Shown here one piece after another: positions 8,354 to 16,126 of a DNA stretch of 64,000 nt. How positions within the stretch are numbered: the first letter of the stretch is position 1; each line of letters opens with the position of its first letter. The notes beneath the pieces are model-generated. The model did not search any database and was not told the DNA's origin. It saw only the letters and a program-made list of their open reading frames with translations. The stretch covers positions 1,860,001 through 1,924,000 of the forward strand of contig NZ_CCBB010000003.1 in NCBI RefSeq assembly GCF_000613185.1. The letters are read 5' to 3'. This DNA comes from Mycolicibacterium cosmeticum. GTDB lineage: Bacteria > Actinomycetota > Actinomycetes > Mycobacteriales > Mycobacteriaceae. Both the position numbers and the translations under genes were made by a program.

Positions 8354-8626
8354 ATGCAGACCTCAGCCGCGCGTGCTGTGCGGCCGGCCGTCGCCCACCG
8401 TGGCGATGTGCGCCAGGCCGAGTATTACCTGGACCTGCTCGACGAGTTGCGGGTGGCGGTCACCGAAGATCTGGCGCATCAGCGGGCGTCGCTGGCCAGG
8501 CGCGAACTCGACGGTGTGGGCTTCGGCGTGAGCCGGCTGCAGCGGGCCATCAAGATGAAAGAGACCGAACTCGCCACGCTCACCCGGTTGGCCGAGGCGC
8601 TCAGCTCCCGGTTTCCGACGGGGTAG
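8354..8626 (+). CDS. Hypothetical protein, predicted helical
   Basis: A 90-residue, mostly helical and charged protein with no signal peptide, cysteine or known motif. The stretch from about residue 20 to 85 (AEYYLDLLDELRVAVTEDL, then RELDGVGFGVSRLQRAIKMKE) has heptad-like hydrophobic spacing, consistent with a helical hairpin or coiled coil. The ATG at 8354 is the first good start. It stands alone between a divergent and a downstream gene. Not recognised. Confidence 0.6.
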   Translation: MQTSAARAVRPAVAHRGDVRQAEYYLDLLDELRVAVTEDLAHQRASLARRELDGVGFGVSRLQRAIKMKETELATLTRLAEALSSRFPTG

Positions 8627-8688
8627 GTGGCCAGATTCGCTCGTTCGTAGGACACCTGTGGCCGACGGGCTGCGCGTAGCGTTCTGGC

Positions 8689-8985
8689 ATGAGCCTGCTG
8701 GCCGCGATCGGCGTTGCCGCCGTCGCCCTGTCGCTGGTGATCGGCGGCGCAGTCGTCGGGTGGCGGCGCCGAGCGGCCCGGCTGCGTGGCGAGACGCCGC
8801 TGCAGCGGTACCGGCACGAGGCGCGCAATCTGCGCGGTGCCTCCGGCCCGGCGCGGGGCGCCTTGGGTGGCGCGGCGGGGTTCTGGGCAACCGGTGACGG
8901 GACCGGATCCGGTGACGGCGGTCATGGTCACAGCGGTTGCGGCGGTGGCTGTGGTGGCGGCGGCTGTGGCGGTGGCGGAAGCTGA
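8689..8985 (+). CDS. Small membrane protein with Gly/Cys/His-rich tail
   Basis: A 98-residue protein: one N-terminal transmembrane helix (about residues 2-24), an Arg-rich cytoplasmic segment with LQRYRHEARNLRG, and a C-terminal tail rich in Gly, Cys and His (HGHSGCGGGCGGGGCGGGGS). Similar Cys-Gly tails occur in bacterial TIGR04222-type and glycine-rich proteins, where they may bind metal. TAGCGT (8677-8682) lies 6 nt before the ATG, which fits a leaderless transcript. Function unknown. Confidence 0.68.
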   Translation: MSLLAAIGVAAVALSLVIGGAVVGWRRRAARLRGETPLQRYRHEARNLRGASGPARGALGGAAGFWATGDGTGSGDGGHGHSGCGGGCGGGGCGGGGS

Positions 8986-8997
8986 CGGGTGCTCAGC

Positions 8998-9297
8998 TCA
9001 CGCGATCGCGCGGGTGTCGGCACCGGCGTGGCGCACGGTCCAGCCGGCCAAGCTCAGCCGGCGGATCACCCGTGTCGACTGCTGCCGGACGTCGCCGTCG
9101 CGGCCCAGGCTGGTATGTCGGACGCTGATCAGGAACGGCCACTGCTCGGCGGCGTCGTAATGCACCACCGCAAAGACCGCTTCGCGGTCCAGCCAGACGC
9201 TGGCGATGCTGCCCAGTGGGCGCGGATGGTCGGGGGCGAGGGCAGACACCAGCGCAGCCAGCGACGCCGGGCCGCTCACCTCGAGGAGATCTGTCAT
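8998..9297 (-). CDS. Hypothetical protein
   Basis: A 99-residue soluble protein with alternating strands (SIASVWLDREAVFAVVHYD, WPFLISVRHTS) suggesting a small alpha/beta fold. No catalytic motif, signal peptide or membrane helix is visible. It is divergent from the membrane protein gene that starts 15 bp away, so the promoters overlap. Not recognised. Confidence 0.6.
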   Translation of the reverse strand: MTDLLEVSGPASLAALVSALAPDHPRPLGSIASVWLDREAVFAVVHYDAAEQWPFLISVRHTSLGRDGDVRQQSTRVIRRLSLAGWTVRHAGADTRAIA

Positions 9298-9311
9298 GAC
9301 TCAACTTTCTC

Positions 9312-10094
9312 GTGAATGGGGAACCGGATTCAACCGGTTTTGGTGGTAGACGTCGAAGGGTGACCGTCCGGAGGCTTGCGGTGCCCGTTCTGCCGATCCT
9401 GGCGGCGGTGCTCGCCGTGGCGTTTGTCGTGGCGCCGTCGCCGTTGGCCGCATCGGCGGGGGTGGGGTTCGGCGGTGAGGCGGATCTGCGGGCGGCTGCC
9501 GGTGTGGCGGTGCTCGACTACTGGGCGGCCGACACCCGGAATCTGACGGCGGGTCTGAGTGTCCTGACGGACTTCTGGTTTCGCTTCCACCTCGTCAAGG
9601 CCGTGTTGGCGGCGCTGCTGGTCCCCGTGTTCATCGCGCTGGCGTGGCGCTGTCGGCGCGCGGCGCCGTGGGGGCGGTGGTGGCGGGCCGGCGCCGCGTT
9701 CGGTGGGGCCGTGAGCGTCGGGCTGGCGGTGCTCTCGCTGCTGGCGGTGATGGCGAATGTGCAGGGTGCGGTGGCGCCGCTGTCGTCGCTGCTGCCGATG
9801 GTGCCCGACGAGGTGCGGAGCAGATTCGGTGGTGCGCTACGGGTGGGCGCGCAGGAACCCGCGGCGTTGCCGGTGTTGATCGGTGACTTCTCTCGGTATC
9901 ACGCCGCGATGGCGGTGGTCGCCGGGCTGGTGGCCGCGGGGCTCATCGTCGCGGCGGTGTACTGGCGGCGAACCAGGGTCGGGGTCTGTGCAGCCGTGCT
10001 GGCGTGCGGGGCGCTCGTCATCGGGGTGGTGAACACGAAGACCGCGCTGGACCCGGTGCCGGCGCTGCAGGCCTTCTTCGACGGCGGATGGTGA
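9312..10094 (+). CDS. Polytopic membrane protein of unknown function
   Basis: A 260-residue predicted membrane protein with four hydrophobic helices (about residues 20-45, 95-115, 128-150 and 195-245, the last possibly two helices). A large outer loop contains GVAVLDYWAADTRNLTAGLS. The layout resembles DUF1772-like or other small actinobacterial membrane proteins, but no family signature was recognised. The start is GTG at 9312; GTG 9360 would also precede the first helix. It ends 43 bp from the minus-strand tRNA cluster. Confidence 0.68.
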   Translation: MNGEPDSTGFGGRRRRVTVRRLAVPVLPILAAVLAVAFVVAPSPLAASAGVGFGGEADLRAAAGVAVLDYWAADTRNLTAGLSVLTDFWFRFHLVKAVLAALLVPVFIALAWRCRRAAPWGRWWRAGAAFGGAVSVGLAVLSLLAVMANVQGAVAPLSSLLPMVPDEVRSRFGGALRVGAQEPAALPVLIGDFSRYHAAMAVVAGLVAAGLIVAAVYWRRTRVGVCAAVLACGALVIGVVNTKTALDPVPALQAFFDGGW

Positions 10095-10136
10095 TTCGCC
10101 TCGCGGAATATGGCCGCTGAGCTGGGATGATGTTGC

Positions 10137-10211
10137 TGGTGCGCGATACTGGGATTGAACCAGTGACCTCTTCCGTGTCAGGGAAGCGCTCTCCCGCTGA
10201 GCTAATCGCGC
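10137..10211 (-). tRNA. tRNA-Val (anticodon GAC)
   Basis: The minus strand folds into a full cloverleaf. Acceptor arms GCGCGAT and ATCGCGC pair perfectly, the anticodon stem CTTCC/GGAAG encloses loop CTGACAC (anticodon GAC), and the T-arm is ACTGG-TTCAATC-CCAGT. The 3' CCA is encoded at 10139-10137. It is the last of three tandem tRNA genes. Confidence 0.95.
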
Positions 10212-10224
10212 CGGGTCCAACTTT

Positions 10225-10298
10225 TGGAGGTGGAGACGGGAATCGAACCCGTGTGCACGGCTTTGCAGGCCGTTGCCTCACCACTCGGCCACTCCACC
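10225..10298 (-). tRNA. tRNA-Cys (anticodon GCA)
   Basis: Cloverleaf on the minus strand: acceptor arms GGTGGAG and CTCCACC, anticodon stem ACGGC/GCCGT with loop CTGCAAA (anticodon GCA), a T-arm with GGTTCGATTCC, and an encoded CCA. It is the middle gene of the Gly-Cys-Val cluster. Confidence 0.95.
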
Positions 10299-10325
10299 GC
10301 TGGGGTTGATGCCACTGCACCTTCG

Positions 10326-10398
10326 AGCGGATGACGGGATTCGAACCCGCGACCCTCACCTTGGCAAGGTGATGCGCTACCAACTGCGCTACATCCGC
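10326..10398 (-). tRNA. tRNA-Gly (anticodon GCC)
   Basis: Cloverleaf on the minus strand: acceptor arms GCGGATG and CATCCGC, anticodon stem TCACC/GGTGA with loop TTGCCAA (anticodon GCC), and T-loop GGTTCGAATCCC. CCA is not encoded (CGA follows), unlike its two neighbours. It is the first gene of the cluster. Confidence 0.95.
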
Positions 10399-10493
10399 GT
10401 GCCTCGGGTGAGATCGTCACCCGGTGCGGGATGGAACATTAGTCCAACCATGCGAAGAACCACAAATCACTTGGAACCGAACGGCAATCAGAC

Positions 10494-10913
10494 TCAAAAC
10501 AGCTGGTAAATCTCCCGTGAGAGCGAGAACCCGCGGCCACTGCTCGTATCGCGGCACGCGATCCCGTTCTCGGAGCTCTCGCACGTGAGCCGCCCGCGGG
10601 TCAGCGAGTCGCCGTAGCCGAGCACCCGTTCGCCGCCCAGGGTGGTGTCGCCGGCGCAGACGAACGCCGCGCGATCGCCCGGCGCGAGCCCGATGCCCTG
10701 GCCGTAGTCGAATTCGCAGTCGGCGGGTCGGGGCGGGGGATTCCAGTCGCGGTCGACGATGTCGCAGCGGGCGTAGTCGGCATCCAGCGCGCAGCCGACG
10801 TTGCCGCTCGGTGAGATGAACGTCACCAGATCGTCGGCGCCGGCCGTCGCCGCCGGGGCGGTCAGCGGCAACAGTGCGGCCGTCGTGATGAGGGCGAGTC
10901 TCCAACGCGTCAC
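10494..10913 (-). CDS. Secreted DUF6636-like protein
   Basis: A 139-residue exported protein with a GTG start and a signal peptide (hydrophobic LALITTAALLPLTAPAA, cleavage near AGA at about residue 25). The mature part contains FISPSGNVGCALD, a WNPPPRPADCEFDYG segment, two GxxxFxC-like strands and paired cysteines, the pattern of the actinobacterial DUF6636 family. Four to six cysteines suggest disulfides outside the membrane. Function unknown. It lies just upstream of the minus-strand tRNA cluster. Confidence 0.78.
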   Translation of the reverse strand: MTRWRLALITTAALLPLTAPAATAGADDLVTFISPSGNVGCALDADYARCDIVDRDWNPPPRPADCEFDYGQGIGLAPGDRAAFVCAGDTTLGGERVLGYGDSLTRGRLTCESSENGIACRDTSSGRGFSLSREIYQLF

Positions 10914-10999
10914 GGGCCAGACGCTACTGGCCGGGCGGCCACGGATGGTGCGATTCGGAGCCGGTGTCAGCGCCGTGCTAGTCTTCCCTCTCGTTCCCC

Positions 11000-11074
11000 G
11001 GTCTCGTAGCTCAGGGGGAGAGCGTCCGCCTCACACGCGGAAGGTCACTGGTTCGATCCCAGTCGGGACCACCA
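11000..11074 (+). tRNA. tRNA-Val (anticodon CAC)
   Basis: Cloverleaf on the plus strand: acceptor arms GGTCTCG and CGGGACC (one G-T pair), anticodon stem TCCGC/GCGGA around loop CTCACAC (anticodon CAC), and T-arm ACTGG-TTCGATC-CCAGT. CCA is encoded at 11072-11074. A terminator follows directly. Confidence 0.95.
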
Positions 11075-11078
11075 CAAG

Positions 11079-11100
11079 AACCCCACTCAGGTGGGGTTTT
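11079..11100 (+). terminator. Intrinsic terminator of tRNA-Val(CAC)
   Basis: The 8-bp stem AACCCCAC/GTGGGGTT with a TCAG loop is followed by a T run, 5 nt after the tRNA CCA. This is a textbook rho-independent terminator. Confidence 0.85.
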
Positions 11101-11297
11101 GTGGTTTCTGGGCAGGGGGCTCTACACCCCTGCCGATCGAGATCCGGCCGAACTGGCGGCGTTGCGGTCGGTCGGCATCTCGCTGCGGTGCTGGCCGCCG
11201 CCTCTTTCGTCCACGCCGGAATGTCGTCCGGCAATAGGAGTCTCGCCGGGGCGTCACCTATTCGTCGTACCCAGCTTAAGTGCTGAAGGAGCCTGCT

Positions 11298-11576
11298 GTG
11301 ACCGCTGTCCTGAACCCGGGGCGACCGTTCGCCGGCGGCGAGCGTGAACTGCTGGAGGACACGCTGAACCTCAACCGCGCCGAGCTGGTGCGCGCGGTCG
11401 AGGACCTCTCCGATGCCGAAGCGCATGAGAGGCGGGTGCCCTCGTTCACGGTCGAGCATCACATCGTCGGCACGGTCAGCCTGCGGTTCATCTATCTGGT
11501 CATGATCGCCGAAGTGGCCCGCCATGCTGGGCATGCCGACATCCTGGCCGAACAGATCAGAGCCCACCGGCGTTGA
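11298..11576 (+). pseudogene. Truncated DinB/DUF664-family protein (internal deletion)
   Basis: A 92-residue reading frame carrying only the two ends of a DinB-like DUF664 protein, normally about 170 residues. The N-terminus (PGRPFAGGERELLEDTLNLNR) and the C-terminal helix (EVARHAGHADILAEQIR) are both family-typical, but the central part with the metal-site region is missing. The join near SFTVEHHIVGTVSLRF keeps the frame. GTG 11298 has a good Shine-Dalgarno (GAAGGAG, 11285-11291). It may still be translated but is unlikely to be an active metalloenzyme. It borders the catabolic island. Confidence 0.65.
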
Positions 11577-11628
11577 GCGAAAACGGTGGTCGTGAGGATC
11601 CAACGCACGGATCAGTTCTGGACCCGCG

Positions 11629-12321
11629 TCATACCGCCAGCGAGCGCGACGCCGCCCCGGGTCGTCCGGGACGGGTATGTGGTTCCGTTGCATCGCGCCG
11701 AATGCGGGCGTCCTCCCGGCGTTCGACCGCCGCGAGGACGTGGGCGAGTCGTGTCGTGAGTTCGGTGAGCGGTGTTCGCTGCTGTGCGACCGAGGACAGG
11801 TTGGTCGCCCACACGTCGGTCACCATGTCCGCAATGTTGCTGCGCAGCGCAGCGGGATAGCTGTCTGCCATTGCGGCGCTGAAGATTTCGACGATCTGGT
11901 CGCGTACCCGCTGTGCGTGCTCGGCAGCGGGTCCCTGTGCGTAGAGATACGGCCGGATCATCGCATCGGCCAGCCCGGGCGTGCCCGACAACCTGGCGGT
12001 GAGCAGCTCGAACACCAGAAGAAGTCGCGCGTAGCCGTTGGCCGATCCGCCCTCTGAGGTGTGGATTTCATCACCGAATGCCCGCAGCCAGCGGCGCAGG
12101 CAGGCCAGCAGCAAGTCGTCCTTGGAGGGGAAGTAGAGGTAGACCGTGCTGGCCGCGACGCCGGCAATTGCCGCGACCGCTCTCATCTGGCAGCTGTCGT
12201 AGCCAAAGTGTGCCAATTCTGTTGCGGCCGTGACAATCCGATCGCGCCGCTGCACTTTCGCTGTGGCCAGGTCAGGGGTGACAGCGGGCGACGACGGGAA
12301 CACACGGCGGCGGTCGGTCAT
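11629..12321 (-). CDS. TetR-family regulator, KstR-like
   Basis: A 230-residue one-component repressor. The N-terminal HTH (about residues 22-70) contains RRDRIVTAATELAHFGYDSCQMRAV and ASTVYLYFPSKDDLL, closely resembling the DNA-binding domain of KstR, the cholesterol-catabolism repressor. The C-terminal ligand domain is longer and ends in a basic tail. KstR-type repressors usually bind CoA thioesters or early steroid intermediates. The ATG at 12321 overlaps the thioesterase stop (ATGA), making a three-gene operon with the thioesterase and flavin reductase. The actual ligand is unknown. Confidence 0.85.
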   Translation of the reverse strand: MTDRRRVFPSSPAVTPDLATAKVQRRDRIVTAATELAHFGYDSCQMRAVAAIAGVAASTVYLYFPSKDDLLLACLRRWLRAFGDEIHTSEGGSANGYARLLLVFELLTARLSGTPGLADAMIRPYLYAQGPAAEHAQRVRDQIVEIFSAAMADSYPAALRSNIADMVTDVWATNLSSVAQQRTPLTELTTRLAHVLAAVERREDARIRRDATEPHTRPGRPGAASRSLAV

Positions 12322-12941
12322 GTCGACTCTTTCGGACGGGAGTGCTGCCCAACAGCTGGATGGAAGAACACGCCCTCTGCGCACACCGAAACACCCTCGG
12401 CGGTCTCCAAGTGGCCGACGACGAACGTCTTGCGGCCCTCGACCCGGTCGATGCGCGCCTCGGCGTGTAGTCGGCCGAGCGGCGTGCCGGCCGCGTAGCG
12501 CACCGTGAGTGTTCCCGTCACTGCCGGGCGCCCGGGTCGGTGCGCGGCGGCACCGAGTACATGATCGAGCAGCAATGCGCACACGCCGCCGTGCACGTGT
12601 CCAGCAGGTCCCTCGTAGGCCGCGCCGAGTATCACATCGGCCCAAACGCTTCCATCGGACCGGTGGTGAACGACCACGGGGGGCGCCAGGGCATTGCGCA
12701 GTCCGATGACGGCGTTACCCCACGTCAAAATGCGGCCGTCACCGGATCGGGGCAGCCCGAATGATCCGGGTATCAGCGATCCGCTGAGTTCCTCCACTAT
12801 CGCGTCCACCCTCGATCGGGCGGCCGCGATGGTGGCACGGTCGGCTCGGCTGCGAATGGTGACATCGACGAGGCGGCGGACGGAGTCTGTCAGTGCGGCG
12901 TACTCCGCTTCGCCGGCCGCGAAGTCGTCGGCAATTGACAC
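12318..12941 (-). CDS. PaaI-like hotdog-fold acyl-CoA thioesterase
   Basis: A 207-residue protein with a C-terminal hotdog domain (about residues 90-200). The signature HVHGGVCALLLDHVLGAAA provides the usual PaaI-type active-site segment (HGG plus a following Asp). The N-terminal 80 residues are helical, as in Rv3541-neighbour-type mycobacterial thioesterases. It probably hydrolyses an acyl-CoA from the pathway in this island. It lies 6 bp after the flavin reductase and overlaps the TetR gene by 4 bp. Confidence 0.82.
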   Translation of the reverse strand: MSIADDFAAGEAEYAALTDSVRRLVDVTIRSRADRATIAAARSRVDAIVEELSGSLIPGSFGLPRSGDGRILTWGNAVIGLRNALAPPVVVHHRSDGSVWADVILGAAYEGPAGHVHGGVCALLLDHVLGAAAHRPGRPAVTGTLTVRYAAGTPLGRLHAEARIDRVEGRKTFVVGHLETAEGVSVCAEGVFFHPAVGQHSRPKEST

Positions 12942-12947
12942 TTTCGG

Positions 12948-13475
12948 CTAGCCCGTCGCGGACGATTCGGCTTCCAAGGCGGCGAACCCGCCGTAACCCC
13001 CGCGGTAGAACAGCAGCGGCCGTCCCGTCTCGGCCCGCAGGTTGGTGACGTGGGCGATGACGATCGTGTGGTCACCCGCTCCGTGCTCGAATTCGAGGTC
13101 GGCTTCGATGGTGGCCAGCGCGCCGTGGAGGCGTGGTGCACCGTTGGTGGCAGGACTCCAACCGACGGCGGCGAACTTGTCGATGCCGGCGCGAGCGAAC
13201 TGAGCGCACACGGCTTCCTGGTCGTCGGCCAGGATGTTGATACACATCCGCCCGGTGGCGCGGATCAAGGGCCAACTCGTCGACGCCAGCGCTGGACAGA
13301 AGGACACGTATGGCGGCTCCAGCGATACCGAGGTGACCGATTGACAGGTGAAGCCCAGAGGCCGTTGTCCGTCATGGCCGGTGATCACGGCGATACCGGT
13401 GCAGAAGTGGCCCAAAACCTTGCGCATGTCATGCGGCTCCGGCGGTAGTGGCGCTGCGGTCTCGCTCGGTCTCAT
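12948..13475 (-). CDS. hsaB: HsaB-like flavin reductase component
   Basis: A 175-residue NADH:flavin reductase of the flavin_reductase-like (DIM6/NTAB) family. It closely resembles HsaB, the partner that supplies reduced FMN to the HsaA hydroxylase in steroid ring A degradation. Motifs include LGHFCTGIAVIT, FTCQSVTSVSLEPPYVSFCPA and the C-terminal PLLFYRGGYGGF. The ATG at 13475 has a strong GAGGAG ribosome-binding site. The likely partner, the HsaA homologue, is 27 kb away at 40454. It may be the paralogue of a second hsaB elsewhere in the genome. Confidence 0.85.
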   Translation of the reverse strand: MRPSETAAPLPPEPHDMRKVLGHFCTGIAVITGHDGQRPLGFTCQSVTSVSLEPPYVSFCPALASTSWPLIRATGRMCINILADDQEAVCAQFARAGIDKFAAVGWSPATNGAPRLHGALATIEADLEFEHGAGDHTIVIAHVTNLRAETGRPLLFYRGGYGGFAALEAESSATG

Positions 13476-13586
13476 CGGCGTTCTCCTCGTGTCGTCCCAG
13501 GACCCAGGATCGAGACTGCGGTGGCGCCGTGCAACGGCGTATCCCGGCCAGCGGTTCATCGAACGCGGCCCGGTGACCTCGGTTGT

Positions 13587-13592
13587 TACCCT
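13587..13592 (+). promoter_or_regulatory. Putative -10 (TACCCT) of the padR gene, leaderless
   Basis: TACCCT fits the TANNNT class and stands 6 nt before the GTG start at 13599. This predicts that the padR mRNA begins at its start codon. No clear -35 is seen. Confidence 0.5.
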
Positions 13593-13598
13593 GGGCGA

Positions 13599-14264
13599 GT
13601 GGAAGAACCGGATCGGCCGACTGCGCCTCAGTTGACGCCCACCGGCTGGGCGCTCCTCGGGATGCTGTCCTATGAGCACGAGCTGTCCGGTTATGACATC
13701 CGCAAGTGGACCGAATGGAGCATGCGGTTCTTCTACGGCAGTCCGGCCTACAGCCAGATCTATTCGGAGCTCAAGAAGCTGGAGAACCTCGGGTTACTGA
13801 CCTCGCGGGTGGAGAACAACGGTACGCGGTCGCGGCGGCTCTACAAGATCACCGAGACCGGCCTGGCGGCGGCAACCCAGTGGGCCCGCGAGACTCCGGC
13901 CGAACCACCATCCTTGAGACATCCGGCGATCTTGCGAGTCACGCTGGGGCACCTCAGCGATCCCCGGGCACTCAAAGAGATGTTGCAGGAGCACATCTCC
14001 TACGTCGACCAGATGCAGCGCGATGCGGCCAAGGAGGCCAAGTGGGCAGCTGCCGACCCGTCGTGGGCGTACGCGAAGATCGCGTTGGATTGGGCGAGCC
14101 GCTATTACACGGCCGAACGGGAGCTGGCCTTGGAGTTGATCAAGGATCTCGACGAAGCCGAGGCGAACTTCCCCAAAGTCGGTCAGGGCGCGAAGATTCC
14201 GTGGCCGGATCCCGAGTACTGGTATGAGATCGAGAAGAAGGCCGACGCCGACGACGCCGGCTGA
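13599..14264 (+). CDS. PadR-family transcriptional regulator
   Basis: A 221-residue regulator. The N-terminal winged helix (about residues 10-95) has the PadR core: LLGMLSYEHELSGYDIRKW, then YSQIYSELKKLENLGLL and the wing RRLYKITETGL. The C-terminal Vir_C-like helical domain (about 105-200) mediates dimerisation. PadR proteins typically respond to aromatic or hydrophobic compounds. The GTG at 13599 begins the protein, with a likely leaderless promoter. It is divergent from the HsaB-thioesterase-TetR operon, whose 123-bp shared promoter region it may control. Confidence 0.88.
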   Translation: MEEPDRPTAPQLTPTGWALLGMLSYEHELSGYDIRKWTEWSMRFFYGSPAYSQIYSELKKLENLGLLTSRVENNGTRSRRLYKITETGLAAATQWARETPAEPPSLRHPAILRVTLGHLSDPRALKEMLQEHISYVDQMQRDAAKEAKWAAADPSWAYAKIALDWASRYYTAERELALELIKDLDEAEANFPKVGQGAKIPWPDPEYWYEIEKKADADDAG

Positions 14265-14285
14265 TCTTCCCGCCGCTGGGGACCC

Positions 14286-15989
14286 CTACCGGGTGGCCGC
14301 GTCGAGTGCGGCGATGTAGCCGTACACCAGGCCCTGGGCGATCGTCGCTCCGGCTCCGGGGTAGGTGTGCCCGAACGCATTGGCAGCGGTGTTGCCGATC
14401 GCGTACAGGCCGTCGATGACGGTGCCGTCTTCGCGGAGCACCCGGGCGTGATCGTCAGCCATCAGACCGCCGCAGGTACCGAGATCGCTGAGCACCATCT
14501 TGACGGCGTAGAACGGCCCTTTGGTGATCGGCCGTAGGTTCGGGTTCGGGGTGACGGTCGGGTCGCCGTAGTACCGGTCGTAGGCGCTGCGACCGCGCTC
14601 GAAGTCAGGATCCTCACCGGCGAACGCGTGTTCGTTGAACCTGGCGACGGTGGCGCTGAATTCGTCGACCGGGACACCCATTCGTGCGCCCAGCGCACTG
14701 AGATCGTCCGCGCGCACCGCGATTCCGGCGTCGTACCATTTCTGCGGAATGGGCATCCGGGGGAACAGTTCGGCGGCGAAGACATAGCTGTTGCGGTACT
14801 GCTGGTCGAAGACGATCCACATCGATTCCACCGCTGTACCGGCGTTCTCCCGCTGCAAGATGCGTTGCCCGAAGCTCATGTAATCGGCCGACTCGTTGGC
14901 GAACCGTCGGCCGTGTTGGTCGACGATGAACGATCCGGGCAGCGAACGCTCTGCCAACATGACCGCCGGCGCGGCGCCCGGTAGCGGCGCGACCGCCGGG
15001 AACCACCACGATTGGTCCATCAACCCGATGGCCGCTCCCACGTCCTGACCGAGGCGGATCGCATCGCCGGTGTTGGATTCGGCACCCAGACTCAGATTGC
15101 TGCCCAGTGACTCGGATTGGAATTTCCACCGCATGTCCATGCGGTGGTCGAAGCCGCCGGCGGCCAGCACCACCCCGCGCCGGGCGGTGATCGTGTACCG
15201 CACTCCGTCGTGTTCGACGATGGCCCCGCTGACGCGGTCCTGTTCGGAAATCAGTTCGGTCAAGGCCGTATTGAGCCAGATCGGGATTCCGGCGCGGATC
15301 GCCCCGGCGAACAGACCGGCCGCCAGCGCCTGACCGCCGGCGGCGTATCGCCGACCCAGCAGCAGCCCACCGACTCCTTGCGCTAGTCGTTTGACGAAGG
15401 TTGGGATGCCCTTGCGCGGGACACGGCTCATCAGGTTGAGCCAGCGGTAGTCCGCGCCCGTCGTGGGCATAGGGAAGCTGACTTCCATCACACCGGGGCG
15501 CAACGCCGACAGGTATTTCCCGAGGATCGCGGTATTCAGTGGCCGGCATTCGCAGGTGCGGCCGGCGGCGGAACCACCCGGAGCTTCGGGATGGTAGTCG
15601 GAGTACTCCTTGGCCCAGAACAGTTTCATCGGTGTGGTGCGGCGCAGCATGTCGATCGTGGCCGGCAGGTGCTGCAGATAAGCCTCTGAGCGTGCCGGTG
15701 CTGCGGTGTCACCGACGACCGACTCAAGATACGTCTGAGCGCGCTGAGCGGAATCGGATCCGCCGCACTCCTCGATGACGCGACTGGCCGGCAGCCAGAT
15801 CGCGCCGCCGGACCGTGCCGTGGACCCTCCGACGACCGACGCCTTTTCGATCACGAGCACGGACAGCCCTTGCTCATGAGCGGCCAATGCTGCGGCGAGT
15901 CCGGTGCCGGAGCCGACGACGAGCAGGTCGACCTGGGTGTCGGCCACGGTCAGCCCCGCCGGGATGGTCTGGTGGTGAGAGACGGTCAC
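14286..15989 (-). CDS. kstD: 3-Ketosteroid-delta1-dehydrogenase-like flavoprotein
   Basis: A 567-residue FAD-dependent enzyme that introduces the 1,2 double bond into ring A of 3-ketosteroids. The N-terminal Rossmann motif is VVGSGTGLAAALAAHEQG (from about residue 25), followed by EKASVVGGSTARSGG. The C-terminal FAD clamp with YPGAGATIAQGLVYGY is a KstD hallmark. Length fits the family (510-570). Together with KshA it would open ring B. It is divergent from kshA, with an inverted repeat (16026-16048) between them. It is one of two KstD-type genes here. Confidence 0.88.
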   Translation of the reverse strand: MTVSHHQTIPAGLTVADTQVDLLVVGSGTGLAAALAAHEQGLSVLVIEKASVVGGSTARSGGAIWLPASRVIEECGGSDSAQRAQTYLESVVGDTAAPARSEAYLQHLPATIDMLRRTTPMKLFWAKEYSDYHPEAPGGSAAGRTCECRPLNTAILGKYLSALRPGVMEVSFPMPTTGADYRWLNLMSRVPRKGIPTFVKRLAQGVGGLLLGRRYAAGGQALAAGLFAGAIRAGIPIWLNTALTELISEQDRVSGAIVEHDGVRYTITARRGVVLAAGGFDHRMDMRWKFQSESLGSNLSLGAESNTGDAIRLGQDVGAAIGLMDQSWWFPAVAPLPGAAPAVMLAERSLPGSFIVDQHGRRFANESADYMSFGQRILQRENAGTAVESMWIVFDQQYRNSYVFAAELFPRMPIPQKWYDAGIAVRADDLSALGARMGVPVDEFSATVARFNEHAFAGEDPDFERGRSAYDRYYGDPTVTPNPNLRPITKGPFYAVKMVLSDLGTCGGLMADDHARVLREDGTVIDGLYAIGNTAANAFGHTYPGAGATIAQGLVYGYIAALDAATR

Positions 15990-16025
15990 GCTGGCCGACG
16001 ATAGAGCCGCGGCCGCCGGGCACCA

Positions 16026-16048
16026 TTCCGCTGTCCTGATGAGCGGAA
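16026..16048. promoter_or_regulatory. Inverted repeat TTCCGCT-N9-AGCGGAA (kstD/kshA intergenic)
   Basis: Perfect 7-bp arms, 37 bp upstream of kstD and 79 bp upstream of kshA. The half-site is the one repeated upstream of other operons of this island, so it is a likely operator of a shared regulator. Confidence 0.6.
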
Positions 16049-16126
16049 CGCGACCCTGTCACGGTGGCCGGACCGCAGTTCAATCAAAGGACAGCCCGAC
16101 ATCATCGATCGAAGGACGCACCGCAG

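Noticed and set aside
10141..10400. Small frames of 60-121 codons across the tRNA cluster
   Set aside because: They are translations of tRNA genes.
11051..11074. Search for a duplicated tRNA-Val 3' end (att repeat) at the right side of the island
   Set aside because: No second copy of the T-arm/acceptor sequence was seen up to 64000, so an attachment site cannot be claimed.
11100..11280. Possible integrase or gene remnant after tRNA-Val
   Set aside because: Translation in all frames gives no recognisable recombinase motif (no R-H-R-Y or serine-recombinase pattern). Only the terminator is supported.
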